Assembly (NCBI RefSeq): GCF_000315625.1
Contig: NW_005434664.1
Span: forward strand, 124,001-188,000
Source of the DNA: Guillardia theta CCMP2712
Lineage: Eukaryota; Cryptophyceae; Pyrenomonadales; Geminigeraceae
Length of the DNA: 64,000 nucleotides
Direction of reading: 5' to 3'
Shown here: positions 11,280-24,206 of the stretch, piece by piece
How positions within the stretch are numbered: the first letter of the stretch is position 1
How the letters are laid out: each line of letters opens with the position of its first letter
The notes under the pieces: generated by a model
The model's input: the letters and a program-made list of their open reading frames with translations, nothing else
The model's database searches: none
What the model was told of the DNA's origin: nothing
Made by a program: the position numbers and the translations under genes

Positions 11280-13702
11280 ATGAAAAGTTTCCATCGAATG
11301 CATGCGGAAGACAAGCCGCTTGGCAGCTTGTCCAGTGAGAGGCTGGTGACATGGTGTCCGACGATGGATCTCGTTGCGTACGTGAACAACGAAAACAACA
11401 TCGTGATTCACCGACTGTCGTGGTCGAAACTCACCAACCTCTCGGAACATTCAGAGAAAGTTTCTGCACTCTGTTGGAGCCCTGATGGTAAGATGCTTGC
11501 TTCTGGTCATGCCGACGGAAGAGTGATGTTGTACGACGTGGAGATGTGCGAGTCCGTGGCAAGCTTTCTTGCGCATTCGCGGAGGATTACTGCGTTGACC
11601 TGGACAGTGTGCAAAGGGAAGCGAACCTCCTCCTTGGTTCCAGACAGAACTACGAGATTCTTGCCTGCTGAGTGCGGAGGGATCGAAGACAACAAGACCT
11701 CCTCCAATCCAAAGACGAGCAGCAGTGAAGGATTTCTAGACCAGAAGTCTTGTGAGATGACTGTTCTGCTCTCCGGCGACGATTCTGGAGGTTTGAGCCT
11801 CCACGTCCTCGGGAAGTTCTGCATAGGGAGCGTTCAGATGCTGGTGCAAGGACAAGACCAGACGCGTCACGGGGTTGAGATCAAGAGCATGTCGGTCTCC
11901 GACGACCTCTCTCGCATCTCAGTGGTGTGCTGCACCAACGGCCAACATGCCGCTGAGAAGTTGGGAGAGGCCAAGAAGTTGATCATAGAGGAGCATGGAG
12001 AGCGTGTGGAGGAGGGGAGTTTGTACATGGTCGTCCTCAATTCGGATGTGCTGCAGCTCAATTCATCCCAGCTGCTTCAAGTCTCGTCCCAGGCTTGGAT
12101 CGTCGAGGGTTTTGTCTCCTCCCTCCACCATTCACTCACGTCCATCTGTCAGAGCTGGAAGCAAGCTTGGGATCAGCTCTCCAAGAAGCTGCAGGACCTC
12201 TCGACCTGTCTGCAGCAGCACGACAGTTCATCCAACGTGGAGAGCGAGCTCATCACAACGATCGTGTGTGGGAGTGCGTCGCCTGCTCTTCAAGCGTTCC
12301 TGGTCCAGCTGAAGGAGCAGGGAGTGCGCAGACTCGAGAAGGTGGTCGACACGGCTTGCGTCAACATCCAGCAGGAGGCCGTGCAGAAGATGATCCCAGT
12401 GCTAGAGTCTCTGATGTTCCGTGTCGGCGAGTTAATGGGCCTGGCTAGGTGGGAGGAGAGGTTCCAGCATATCGGGCTGAGGGAGCAGGCGCTGGAGTCC
12501 CTAATGAAGGAGAGCACGCAGTGTCTTCACAAGGTCTCGGAGCTTCTGACAGTCACGAGGAGATTTCAGAAGGGATACGGTCAGTTCTCGCAGTGGTTGG
12601 AGCGGATGGCCTTCCGGCTGGTGAACCAGACGGGATCGACGACCCTGTCCGGGGAAGAGACTCTCTCCATCAGCCGGTTCGTAGAGCATCACCTCACCCA
12701 CAATCAGATCTCAGGGGTGCTGCAAGACATCTCGACCTCAGTCATCTCCTGCTTCGACGAGAAGCGCTGCGTCAACGACGAGGTCCTTAACGCCTTCAAG
12801 GCTGCTGGGCACTCAAGCTTGCGGCTCACCTTCAAAGTCCACCTGGAGAGGCTCAAGGACGCGGTCGAGTTCAGCTTCGGGGAGACGCAGCAGTGCATAT
12901 CGTCTAAGATTGCAGTGGACAACGTGATCCGCCTCTCAGGGTTCACGGATGACAAGAGATGCCTCGCGCTGTCCTCTTCCTCTGGCTCCTCCGACAGCGA
13001 CGAGCACGTCTTCCAGCTCATCGCCAGCAAGCAGCAGCAGGATGCTCCAGCTGCTCCCTCCCTCAGCCTCCTTCGCATCGGTTGCATACCCAGCAGGAAG
13101 CTCGTCAGCCTTTCCGTCGCCAGCCTCCAGCTCACAGACATCTTCTCGGACACCAGCATCTCTGACCTTCACTTCTACTCCCCCGACAAGGTCTGCCTCC
13201 TCGCTATTGGCACATCCAAAGCCGAGGAAGATCTCCGTGCCATCCTGTCTACCTTCGAGCTGGAGGAGGTGGCCTGGACCCCAGCTGATGCCCTCTGGCG
13301 GACGAAAGCTGCCGACCTGGAAGGCTTCCCATTCACCCAGCAGGTTCCCATGTGGTCGTTGCCCGCTGGACATGACGCTGGTTTTGCAGGATGTTTGCGG
13401 GCTGCAGGCGCGGCAAATCGGGGGAGTGTCAGCTACCAAGCTCGCGGTGAACGGAAAGAGGGGGATTGCGAGCTTCCTGGTGGAGGATCCCTGGAGGATC
13501 GCCATCTTCGACATGGAAGAGGACGAGGACGAGGACGAGGAGGACGAGGACGGCGGGGGAGAGGAGGATGCTAAGGACGGTGAGTGGCTGTTTTGCCCTG
13601 TGCTCAACGGTGACTTGTTCCTAATCCTCCTGTTTACTGGCAGCAGATCCTTCAATGTCGATAGAGGAGGAGAGCAACGAGGTCTCCATGGACGAGACTT
13701 AG
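11280..13702 (+). CDS. APC4: Anaphase-promoting complex subunit 4 (APC4) homologue
   Basis: Main exon from ATG 11280 to about 13343, then 13390-13579 and 13644-13702 (TAG). The N-terminus is an APC4 WD40 region: the pattern near the start (LVTWCPTMDLVAYVN, then ALCWSPDGKMLASGHADGRV) is that of APC4 proteins. A long helical middle follows (ANAPC4 long domain, with a four-helix stretch near residues 250-480). The C-terminus ends in a very acidic Asp/Glu tract, also typical. The frame shifts near 13344-13389; I model a 46-nt intron with a weak GTTCCC donor and TTTGCAG acceptor, and the later intron has a strong GTGAGT donor. APC4 is a scaffold of the APC/C ubiquitin ligase. The product is about 770 aa. 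Confidence 0.8.
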
Positions 13703-13816
13703 AGCGGGTGGAATGTAGGAGGGAGGGAGGGAGGGTTGGGAGTGGGAGGGAGGGAGCTGGTACTGGTGCCCCTTGCTCTTTCTTGATGGAATATTATTGT
13801 TTTCTCAGTAGCTTCT

Positions 13817-14376
13817 TCACGCGATGATCTCCTTCTTGAACGTCTCCACGGAGATCTTGGATATCCCCAGCTTCCCCCCCTGCTCGCTGAACTCGATCCA
13901 CTCCTTTCCCTCCTCCCGAACAAGACCCTCAGGCTTCTTCAGGGTCCGCACAAACTCGAACTCAACGCAGTCCCTGTTGCCTTGGGAGATCTTGTACTCC
14001 TTGACGTCCCAGTGGACAGAAGGAAAGTTTGAAAAGAAAGTCTTCATCATGGATGAGATCGCATCTATCCCCTCGTATGCTCCGACCTAGAAATGTAAAC
14101 CAAAGTCAGTCTCTGTCAATCTTCAGGAGCCGTCAATCACCGTTGTCGACTGATACGATGCGTTCGCATTGAGCTGCTTCAAACCTGTCAGCACAAGTTA
14201 CATCCCTGCCTCCTCTCCTCCCCTCGCCCATCACAAGCTTCCACGTCGTGCTCGTTGCTCAATCGCACGTACTCCTCCGCCAAGGTCAGAAGCTGCAGGA
14301 GCAGGTCAGAGGGAGCCGAGAGGCGTCAGTTGGAGCAGCCACCGACCTTGCTAGTCTCATCCGATGATATAGACAT
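13817..14376 (-). CDS. NTF2-like (SnoaL-type) small protein, 133 aa
   Basis: Four exons read leftward: 14376-14347, 14292-14235, 14184-14141, 14086-13817. All junctions are GT-AG and phase-consistent. The short N-terminal helix pattern LAEEYVRLSNEHDVEAC followed by YQSTTVGAYEGIDAI and HWDVKEYKI is that of the NTF2-like/SnoaL cone-barrel fold, which spans the whole protein. Function within this superfamily varies (ligand binding, isomerases, unknown stress proteins), so no reaction is assigned. No targeting signal is seen. It converges on APC4, with stops 114 bp apart. Confidence 0.75.
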
Positions 14377-15070
14377 GTGGCGAAGCTGTCGGGACCTGCA
14401 GGCCGCGGGAGTGACTGACGGGAAGGAGGCGGGTCGAGGCGCGAGTCGAAGGGAAGAGAAGGGGAGCCGGGAGAAAGAAAATGCCCGAGAGGTTGAGAGG
14501 GACATTGACATCATAGCGAAGGTCCAAAGACGGGCCCCATGAGACATGATCGATCTCTGCATCTCCTTCTCTCGCTAGGACAACTGCTCAAGTATCATCA
14601 CGACTTGGCAAAGAAGCACAACATGAAGGTTAGAGGAGCTTGCGAGCAAGTACATGTAGTGTGCATGTCAGAGAAAGTTGTCTGAAACGAGAGAAGCAAG
14701 TGGAGAAGGTGGATAGAAAGCGAGGGTGATGAGAGACAGAGTGAGGGGAGCGAAATCAGGTCGACTTTTGAGCTGGAGAGTAGGCGGGAGTAACGTCAAA
14801 CAAGCTGAGGACGAGGGCGGGGAGCAGGACGAAGACAAGGATGAGGACAACCAGGAGAAAGGAGTAGGAGTATGAGTATGAGTAGGAGGTGTGGAGGATG
14901 ATGAGAAAGGAGGAGGACGAGCAGTAGTCTGTTGTAGTCAGTAGCAGTCGATCGTTTAGCAGTCGTAGGAAGAGGATTGGAGTTCCCTTTATGACTTGGG
15001 AATTGTCCTACAAGCTCCACATCCCCGCTACGACCCCCTGCACCCTGGCCGCCCGTGGGCCGCCGGATCT
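14377..15070. other. Divergent intergenic region
   Basis: About 700 bp between the divergent NTF2-like and SET genes. Mostly purine-rich (GAGGAGGACGAG-like near 14810-14930). No gene seen. Confidence 0.5.
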
Positions 15071-16874
15071 ATGGCGATGGCCTTGGCTGCGGTGGTGGCT
15101 GCCGCGATGCTGAGCTGCCATGCAGCAGGGGAGCAGGTGCTGCTGACGAACGAGAGAAGCACCGCACCTGCTTTTGCAGCTGGACATGGCCGCTCCCTCT
15201 CGGGTTGTTCGCCGTTGGAAGGAGGAGCGCGAAGAACTTGCAAGAGAACGAGGTGGGCGAGGATGACGCACGAGGCTGCTCTTAGCTGCTCGCAGACAAC
15301 CGCATCATCGCATGTCTCCGAGCATGCAGACAGATCAGGCTAGAGCATGGAAGTCCTTCGAGGAGTGGGCGGAGAAGGTTTGTCCGTATACCCTAGAGAC
15401 AATACTCACCGTTGGCAGGCCGGAATCCAGAACCCTACGATCAAGATGTCGGAGTTCGCTTCTGGTCTTCGCGGTTGACCTCATGCCCCTCCTCTCTCCT
15501 CTTCGTCCTCACCTGACCGTCTAGGGATGAAGGCCATCTCTCCTGTCTCCTCCGGGGACATCCTAGTGACAGTCCCATCGACCTCAGTCTTGAGGGTGGT
15601 CAAGGGGCAGAGCAGGTCTTGTTCCTCCACAGCAAGAGTCGTCAGGGGCTGACAGGACGGCAGGCTGCCATCTCGTCTCAAGGGCTATGTCTCCGAGGGC
15701 ACATGGCAGGGTCTCGAGTGGTGGGCTCAACTTGCAGTCCTCTTGCTGTGGGAGAAAGGACACGCGAGGTCGCCTTCCACGGAGCCATCCTCGTAAGAGA
15801 TCATACAGAGAGGAGAACAGGGAGGGAGGGAGGGAGGGAGGGAGGGAGGGAGGGAGGGAGGGGGGTGTAACCATGTCGATCATAGGTTTGTGAGATGGAT
15901 CGAAGTTCTTCCCAAATCTTTGAGCACTCCGTTTCATTGGAATGAGGAGAGCGTGAAGGAGCTGCAGTATCAGCCCCTGATTGACAAGATCGAGAAGCAG
16001 AAACGTGAATGGAGGAGCATTTTTGACAAGATCAGCTGCGACAACCCACAGTTTCAGGAAGCAGACTTCTACAATGCTTGTGAAATGGCAAGGAGCCGTG
16101 CTTTTTCTGGGCCCTACGTTGGCAAACTACCCAAGGACCAGATGTTTCTCACTGGCTTGCTAGTTGCTCTGTCAACTCAGCTTCATCTCCTCGAAACTTC
16201 TCAAGCTGCTCTTGGAGCTGTGCTGGTGGTTGGAGGTATCCTGGCCAACACCTTCCTCCTCCCCAACTTTCTCGGACTGACCCACTACGTCATTGCCCCC
16301 ATGATTGATATGATCAATCACGACGGGCAGAGCAAGTCCATCGTCACCTACCAGGCACTTCAAGCTGCGTTCGAGGTCCAGTCATCGTCGAACTTCAACG
16401 TCGGGGATCAAGTTTTCATCTCGTACGGCGATCGCAGCAACGATCAGCTCCTGCAGTACTATGGCTTCGTAGAGATGGACAATGTTCATGACTTGTACGA
16501 GATTGCTGATTTGGACGGCAAGCTGCGAAAGAAGGGAGGAAAGGGAGGCTCTGAGGTGGGTTCGAAAGATGCCTACGTCTCTCCGAAGGGACTTGATGAG
16601 GAGAGCATGAATCGCGCCAAGAGTTTGTTCCCAGACGAGGCTTCGGCTCGCCAGGTGAGATGAGCCATGGAGCTCTTGAGATCAACAGCGTGACACATGG
16701 AGGCAGGCGGTGAAGGAAATTCTCCAAGACGAGCTCAATTCCTTCCCCACGACATTGGAGGAGGACGAGGTCGCTCTGCGCTCCAGATCTGCGCTGCAGT
16801 CCAGTTTCCCCCTTGCGCTCTCCTTTCGAGTGAGCAAGAAGCGATTGCTACATCAGGTACTGCAGCAGCTTTAG
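15071..16874 (+). CDS. SET-domain protein of the Rubisco LSMT/SETD6 type, 488 aa
   Basis: Seven exons fit: 15071-15252, 15296-15377, 15419-15473, 15525-15598, 15656-15792, 15886-16654, 16707-16874. The SET core is split: an early GLRGMKAI...VTVPS segment, then a long insert, then the cofactor pocket APMIDMINHD (about residue 312) and SYGDRSNDQLLQYYGF. The C-terminal SFPTTLEEDE and FRVSKKRLL pattern is that of the Rubisco-LSMT substrate-binding domain. These enzymes methylate lysines of Rubisco, aldolase or nuclear proteins. The N-terminus MAMALAAVVAAAMLSCHA looks like a signal peptide, and an APA/FAA stretch follows, so targeting through the secretory route to a complex plastid is possible but unproven. 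The exon 15525-15598 to 15656 junction is the least certain. Confidence 0.8.
15820..15866. repeat. GGGA tandem array in an intron
   Basis: About eleven GGGA units inside intron 15793-15885 of the SET gene, between a GTAAGAG donor and a CATAG acceptor. Confidence 0.9.
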
Positions 16875-17025
16875 GGAAGGATCAGTGAACCACAGGAACG
16901 CAAGATGTTGAATCAATGAGCTTTAACCACCCGTTCCACGCATTAGTAATAATGAATCCCAGAGAACAAGTTGAGATTTTCTCCGTCGCCAAATTGAGCT
17001 GATGTTCTAGCAAGAGACCCTTAAA

Positions 17026-18286
17026 TCATCGAAGCCTTCGGCGGATTTCCTTCTTTTTCCGAACTATTTCTTTGTACAGTCTGTCCCGATATTCTGACAC
17101 GGAGAACTTGGTATTGTCGTCGAGGGCGATGCGAATGGGTGGAGTAGGGTAAATAGGCTCCTCAGCCTCGTTGTGAAATTGAGCGACGTATGGATGGCTC
17201 AATGCCTGTGGGTCATGTCAAGGGAGCACACGTTCACATGAAGCTGCTGCTTACCTCTTCAGCAGTTATTCTCTTGTTGGGGTTAAACTTGAGACATCTC
17301 CGCAAGAGGTCCAGAGCATCAGGAGGAGCGTTAGGAAACATGTCCGAGAGGAATCGTGGCTTTGAAGGAGGAAGTGACTCCAACATGTTAGCAGCGAAAG
17401 GGGAACGGATGGACTCAATGTCCTCAGCAGAAGGCCTTCCAGTGACCTGAAACATCTGTTAGGAGGGCCTGAATAGTTTCAAAGCGAATATGAACCTCGA
17501 TAATGCGATCTAATTGGTTCATTGTGGACGTTCCAGGGAAAGTAGGTTTTCCTCCCAGCATCTCACCGAGGATACATCCAATGGACCAAATGTCTACCCC
17601 CTTTGTATATTTCGTGCTCCCCAGCAAAATTTCAGGAGCTCGATACCAACGAGTCGCAACGTAGTCTGTCAACACTGGGTTTGACACACTGTTGTTAGAC
17701 AGAGCCGCAATGGATCTCGCTAAACCAAAGTCGCAAACTTTGACAAGACAATCGCTGTTCAAGAGCATGTTGCTCGGCTTCATATCACGATGAAGCATCC
17801 CAGCGGTGTGCATGTACTTGAGAGCCTTGAGCAATTGGTACATGATGTACTGCTTGTGGACTTCTTCGAGGATATTGGCGCGAATGACTGCATGAAGATC
17901 TGTGTCCATGAACTCGAAGACTAGGTAGATATCCCTGTCATTGTCTGCTTTCAACACATTCCACAGCTTGATGATGTTCTCATGGTTATTGAGCTCCTGA
18001 AAGGAGAGTGAGGATTCCAACACAGGTTTGTCATACACGTCACCTGTAAGAACATGATTTCTCGGAATGTACGTTGAGCGTCTGTTGCGTTTTGGAAAGC
18101 ATCGAAGACCTTCTTGAGTGCAACGACTTCACGGGTTTTCTTATCGATGGCCTTCCAAACGATACCGTATGCCTTTGAAACACGTCATCTTGACATTGTT
18201 GTCACCAATCAGTTACTCACCCCCTTTCCAAGTTTGGAAACTATCTCGTACTTGCGAAGGACGTGCTTATCTATCTCTTCTGTCAT
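17026..18286 (-). CDS. ERK7/MAPK15-like MAP kinase with a TDY activation loop, 355 aa
   Basis: Five exons read leftward: 18286-18221, 18172-18044, 17996-17496, 17446-17255, 17205-17026; all phases agree. The kinase core is complete: Gly-loop GKGAYGIVW (20-28), catalytic Lys 42 in [13 protein letters not shown] (134-141), DFG (154-156), activation loop TDY (175-177) followed by [10 protein letters not shown], and the MAPK insert. [21 protein letters not shown] is typical of the ERK7/8 class (MAPK15), whose members usually carry TEY. The protein stops soon after the kinase domain and lacks the long C-terminal tail of animal MAPK15. Such kinases are linked to cilia and autophagy in other organisms; the role here is inferred only by family. 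Confidence 0.88.
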
Positions 18287-19749
18287 TTTTCGAGTCTGAC
18301 GGCTCCTTCAGGACTTCTCGTTATTGAGTACATGTTTAAGGAGGTATCATTACCTTTGGTGGGAGAACAAACTATCCCACAAGTCACCCTTCTCGGAACA
18401 GTCTACTTTGAGGATTCAATGTCTGTCAACCATGTTAAATGCCATTAAAATGAGAAGGAGCTCGAGCAGATGTAGATCCAATTAATACATCGCAGCAAAC
18501 TGGTCCTGAGCCAAGGGGGAGGAAGGAATCGAACAACAAAACCAATTTCACACAACATTTCATCGACATGCTACCAGAAAACAGCTGTTGTTTGTGTATA
18601 TCAGGCTGTAGAAGAGAACAGAAAATGTTGGATGAGTGAGAAACATAAGATTTCATACAAGTTTCCCGATTACATTAAGCACCAGGATGGGAAATCACGA
18701 GAAATCATAGAAGAACCTACGAAAGAAAAGACTCTGCAGGGATTTGATGCAAGCTAAATGCGCTACTGCCAATCGAAACAGAGGAGAGTCCTTCATGGAC
18801 GAAAAAATACGTTTGAGCTGTTCTCAAGCTTATAAAGGAGCAACATGAAGGAAAACGGCACAGAGAACAGAGATATCATCAGCTATCATCGCAGAGGAGA
18901 GAGGAGGGATGACAATCGAAGCATGGAGGAGATTGGAATAGAGCAACGCCTCAATCTTTGCCGCTGCCATAGAGCGCCGGCAGGGTTTTACTACTACTAC
19001 TACTACTACGACGGTGCCGTGTCGTTTTAAATTATTAAGAAACTGTACCTGAAAAGACTTTTTATTCCATTTGGCGTAGATTAGTACACAATTTTAAATA
19101 CAGTTAAACTATATATTTATTTTTATCAAAGTAAAGGTACGAAAAAAAATATAAATACATCTTTTCTTTACAATAATTAAAATCTATAACTTCTTTTAAA
19201 GAAAATTCTGTTTTAATATAGTACCAAAAATTGCTATCAATCAAAATACATCTACAAATTTCAATTACTTATAAACATAAATATTTTACACTCATAAAAT
19301 ACTATAGAGAACTATCTCACTAGTACTAAATTCAAATTTATAACTACTTTTCGGCTTTCTACACCCCCACCCCCCAACTTTGACCTGTTCCTTTCACAGA
19401 CCCCTTAATTTCATTCGTTCTTTTTCGTACACCCTTCTTTCTCCCTTGGAGTACCCCTCATCTTATGGGTACATATCTTTTCAATTCGACACAACATGTC
19501 CTGGTTCTGACCCACCCACCATTGCGTTCCCCTCAGATATTCGGTTGAATGATTTTGTTCGATTCAAACCAATCTAAGTCTTTGTCGATTCCAACCGATT
19601 GAAACCGACTCGGGTTGCAGATTTGGATTGGGTTGATTCCACTTGGATTTCAGCCGATTGAAATCGAAGAAATTCGATTCAAATCGTCCCGATCGGTTTA
19701 TGAAAGAGGGAAAGGAGGGCAACTCGATGGTGGTGTGGACAGGAGGGAA
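18287..19749. other. Divergent intergenic region with an AT-rich block
   Basis: About 1.46 kb between the divergent MAPK and IQ-protein genes. It holds a short TAC run near 18988-19011 and a strongly AT-rich block at about 19022-19345. Next comes a stretch with CACCCCCACCCCCC and GAGTACCCCTC words (19360-19520), then repeated ATTCGATT/CCGATT words (19540-19690). No gene seen. Confidence 0.5.
19022..19345. other. AT-rich block of unlike composition
   Basis: About 320 bp composed almost only of A and T runs, in contrast to the GC-rich surroundings. It has no long open frame. It could be an organelle-derived insertion or a structural spacer; nothing in it is recognisable. Confidence 0.5.
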
Positions 19750-22700
19750 ATGGCGAGGGAGGCCCGGAGCGGGATGAAGCAAGGAAAGCGCGATGGCTAT
19801 GGCATCAGAGAAGGAGGATATGTGCATAGGTAAAGATTGAAGGTGCATGGCGGTGAGAATACCATGAGGAGAAGAAGGTTGAACACGTGAATTGGCCAGC
19901 AAAGTTGATGATGCTTCATCGTTGGCTCAGCTGAAACAGGCCTCGGAAGTTTGGGTCTATCTGGGAATCATGGAGGTGCTGAAAGATGAAGATGATATCG
20001 ACTGGTTGGACGAAGCCTACGATTCTTACGTGGATGAAGCCTCGACGGAAAAGCCAGGCGTTGAGGAGAAGCCTGGGGCAAAAGACGACAAGGAGGAAGA
20101 GGATGCTGACATCATTGCAGCCTTTTCTACAGACGAGATTCAAGAAGTTCAAGTGGATCCAGTTGAGGAAAAGGCGGCAAAAACGCTGCAGACTTTTTAC
20201 AGAAAGCGAGTCAAATCTCAAGCCTTTTCTGTTGACTTCTTAGATTTGGTTCGTGGGAAGTTATCGCAGGACGAGAGGAAGCTCACGCCGATCTTAGAGG
20301 AGACAGCAGCAGCATCTTCACTGTTTCCTCAGAGGAAGCAGACCAAACTCTCAGAGTCTCTGTCACAGGTCCGTGTGATAGCTGTCGACCAGTACATCAA
20401 GGGCTCGGGAATCCAGTCCCAGTTCGAGAGTATCTTGAGCGACATGTTCGACAAAGACTACATCCCTGCCAACCCTTACCCTGTGATCTTCAAGGCGCTG
20501 AACCGCGTCAACTGCCTGGAGGTGGAGCATGGCGAAACCAAGAACGACATTCCGGAGGAGCTGGAGCGATGGGGCAATGAGATAACCACGTATGACGTGA
20601 AGGGTAAGAAGCTTCCCGTTGGGTTCCGCAAGTCGGACGGAGACGAGAGTTACTACGGAGACGAGGGTCTCATGAAGATAGTCTGCCCGGAAGGACAGAA
20701 GGTGCTGAGAGAGGCGCTGAAGGGCTTGCTGGAGCCCCAAAAGGCAGAGCAGGGGGAGGTCAAAATGCTGCTCGGACGAAGCCTGGAGGGCAGTGCGATC
20801 TTCCACTCGCCCTCTGAGCCGTTTCCAGCAAGGATTGTGATTGTTGACAACCTCGTCTTCCTGGGGAGCCTCGACGTGTCTCTTGACATGTTCTGCAATC
20901 ATGTCTTCCAAGACATCACAGAGCTCGCGTCCTCCGGCGAGAACATCCTCCTCAAGGATATGACGCTGAGCCTGGAGACGGAAGATGCGAACAAGGAGAA
21001 GTACTCGAGCTGGAACGTGTTGCAGATGAAGCAAAGGAAGAGGGAGTTCTTCATCGACCTGCAGAACTCTGCTATCCACAAGAGGAAGTGCGAGGTCGAG
21101 TTCCTGCTCTCAGTCCAGGCCAGGAAGGGAGGGTACGTGACGGACAGGTCGAGAGGAGGATGGCTCCTCCTCCGCTGCCTGAAGAGATACGTCATCAGCC
21201 AGAGCATGTCGCCTCAGGAGAAGTACTTTTCCTCCACCGAGTCTCCCCACCTCTCCCTCCAGCAGGGCGTCTTCTATGACCGCGAGCACGCAGTGCTCTT
21301 TGCGTCTCGGAAGCTGCTGGCAGGGGAGGGAGGAGGTCAGCATGCAAGCAAGAAGAATGTGGAGCTGTTCATCTCGAGGTGCCTCAAGAAGATGGAGGAG
21401 GGAGAGTGGAGAGGAGACTTCCTGCAGGTGGCAGAGCAATCGCTGCTGATGAACAGGATGAAGGCGTCTGCTGGGATCAAGATCGAGCTCAAGAACTCCG
21501 AGATGAAGGCTTTCAAGCTCCTCCGCGGCGGCGCTCGATTCCTCCTAACCATGCAGGAGCACAGTGAAAACATCGCCGAGGCCATGCAGGCGGTCCTGAG
21601 GGCCTGCGAGCACGCGCAGCTCTTGTCGGAGACAGGCTTCTTGTCGTTGAAGGAGGAGGAGGAGGGGAAGAAGAAGCGCAATTTTGACGTGGAGATGGCG
21701 AGCGGGAGGGTGGAGGTCAAAATTATCGTTGGCACGGTGATCGGCGAGCTCGTGTGGATGAGCAGGGAGGTAGGGCGAGTCATCGGCCAGGGAGGAGCTG
21801 GAAGCGAGCTGGACACCCTCGGGGACGTGATCATAGCGAGGATCGGCAAGGTGCTGAAGGGATGGAACATGGACGAAGGGATTCGCCCTGTCGACCTTGT
21901 GGAGCTGGGCAGGTGGCTGAGGTACGTCTTCGAGCTCTGCTACCACTCGTACTCGTCCGTCGCCTTCCAGCTTGACCCCCTTGCCCACGATCGCTCCAAG
22001 AGCCTGGATGTGCTGAGAAATCTCGAGGAGGACCTGACGCGGGACATGCTCCCGATCGCTGCGGAGATGCAGAAGTCGATCTCCTCCTACCAGGTGCCCG
22101 CAGACATCGCCAGAGAGACTCTGATCCTCCGATTCTGCGTCGACTGCTCTCTCGATCTCTTCCTCGAGTTCTTCTTCCGCCATCTCACTGACAAGAGTCT
22201 CCATCCTCTCCCCATCATGAAGGCGCTGCAGGCTGCTCGTTCCTTTGCCCTCCACTTCCTCCTCTTCAAGGCTCACAGCCTCGACATCCTTGAGGTCGTC
22301 GCCAAGATCGAGACGAACGTGAAGCTTGCAGAGGAGGACACGGCTGCGCGCATGTTCCTTTGTGAGCTTCTTCTCCTTGCCTCTGCACCAGCACTCCTCT
22401 CCTCTTCCTTCCTTTTCTCGTTCCGATCCACTTGCAGAGACACTCCATTTCTGTGTAGTATACGCTCTTGCTCCTCCTGCTCCTGCTCCTTCTCCTGCTC
22501 CTGCTCCTGCTCCTGCTCCTTCTCCTTCTCCTGCTCCTGCTCCTGCTCCTGCTCCCTCTCCTGCTCCTTCTCCTTCTCCTTCTCCCTCTCCTGCTCCTTC
22601 TCCTTCTCCCTCTCCTGCTTCTTCTCCTGCTTCTCCTGCTTCTCCTGTCTTCTTTGCTGCCGCAATATCACTGACTTGTCCCCTTAGACGAAGGAGACGG

Positions 22701-24134
22701 CAAGTTTGAGATGCTTTCCAAGTACGGCAGGCAACTCCCTCCCAACCCACAGCCGGGGCTCTGGCCTCCTCCTCTAGCTCCCTCTGCCTCCCCAATCTAC
22801 GGTTCGAGCATCGCGCTCATGTCTTGGTTCTTCCTGTTGGCAGGAGCAGGAGCAGGCACAGCACTGATCCCGGGAGGAGCAGGAGGAGGAGCAGGAGGAG
22901 GAGCAGGAGGAGGAGCAGTGAGAGGAAGAAAGGTCGCCTCTAAGAGGATCAGTGGAGCAACAGCAAACGGAGGGGTCCACTTCAACTCCAACTACCCCCC
23001 CTCCTCCTGGTGGGCAACACATGAAGAGGTTAGGAGGATGGTGCTGGAGCTGAAGAACAGGCGGCCGTTCCCTCCCGGGTCATACGTCTACTCCTCTGCT
23101 CTTGGAGTCAAGAAAATCCTCGTCTACCCTCCTCCCTGTGTCCCGGTCAGCTTTCTCCCTTCTCGTCTCGTCTCGTCTCGTCTCGTCTCGTCTCCTTCTC
23201 TCCTCTCTCCTCTCCTCCTTGTCCTTCCCTTCGCCAGCTTCCCAGCATGCTGACGCCTCCGCTCTCTTCACAAAGTAGCTCTGCACCACATCCTCCTCTT
23301 GTCTCTCTCTTCTCCCTCGCTCTCTCCTCACCCTTTGAGCAGGTGGCTCGAGCAGGCTTTGCCCGCCTGGACCTCACCGAGTATCTTCTCATCCAGGGAC
23401 CGAAACGCTCGACGGCCCTCCAGCTCGCCTGCTCTCACATCCTCGACCACATCCTGGAGCTTCACGATCGTTCTGAGCATGTTCCCTTCGGCCTCTTCTA
23501 CGCTGATCAGGAGCAGAGGTCAGCTCACCGAGGATGCGACCTTGCGCGTGCGGGGCATCGAGGGTTCTCTCCTGCGCAGATCAAGCAGAAGGATCGGCAG
23601 GCGATGACGGAGGAGCTTGCTGCTGCTCTCCTCCGCAAGCAGCCGGTCTACACGTGCGGGCTGTTCTGCCTGAAGGAGGGGAGGAAAGAGTCAGAGAACG
23701 AGAGGGAGAGGAAGGAGGACAAGGACAAGGATGGAGAGTACGTCTACTTCACCATAACCCACAACGTCGTCTTTGCTCCCAGCTCAGTCCCAGAGAGAGG
23801 ACGAGGCTACTTGCTCGACGAGGTGGAGTACCTATGGGAGCCGGACCTTACCTCCCCCTTCGTCAACGTCTTCTTCACCATGAACAGCTCCAAGATAGCG
23901 CAGAGCCTGTACAGAGTTGACAACAAGTTCGAGGACCCGGTGGGTGAGGAGAACAGCCGAACGTTCCTTGCGATCATCGACGCCAGACTGCAGCAGGAGA
24001 TTGACGAGGGGAGGTACATGGACGCTGCCTACTCCATCCTTTATAAGTCGGTACGTCTCCTTCCACCACCTCTTTGTGCTCGCCCCAAACCCCCTGCCCT
24101 TTTCTGCTTCCTCCCATATCACCTGCTCTTTCAC

Positions 24135-24206
<72 letters not shown>

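Noticed and set aside
22150-22190. CYFIP/Sra-1 identity for the 1473-aa protein
   Set aside because: Only one short string (LFLEFFFRHLT) resembles the family; the remainder does not align by eye.
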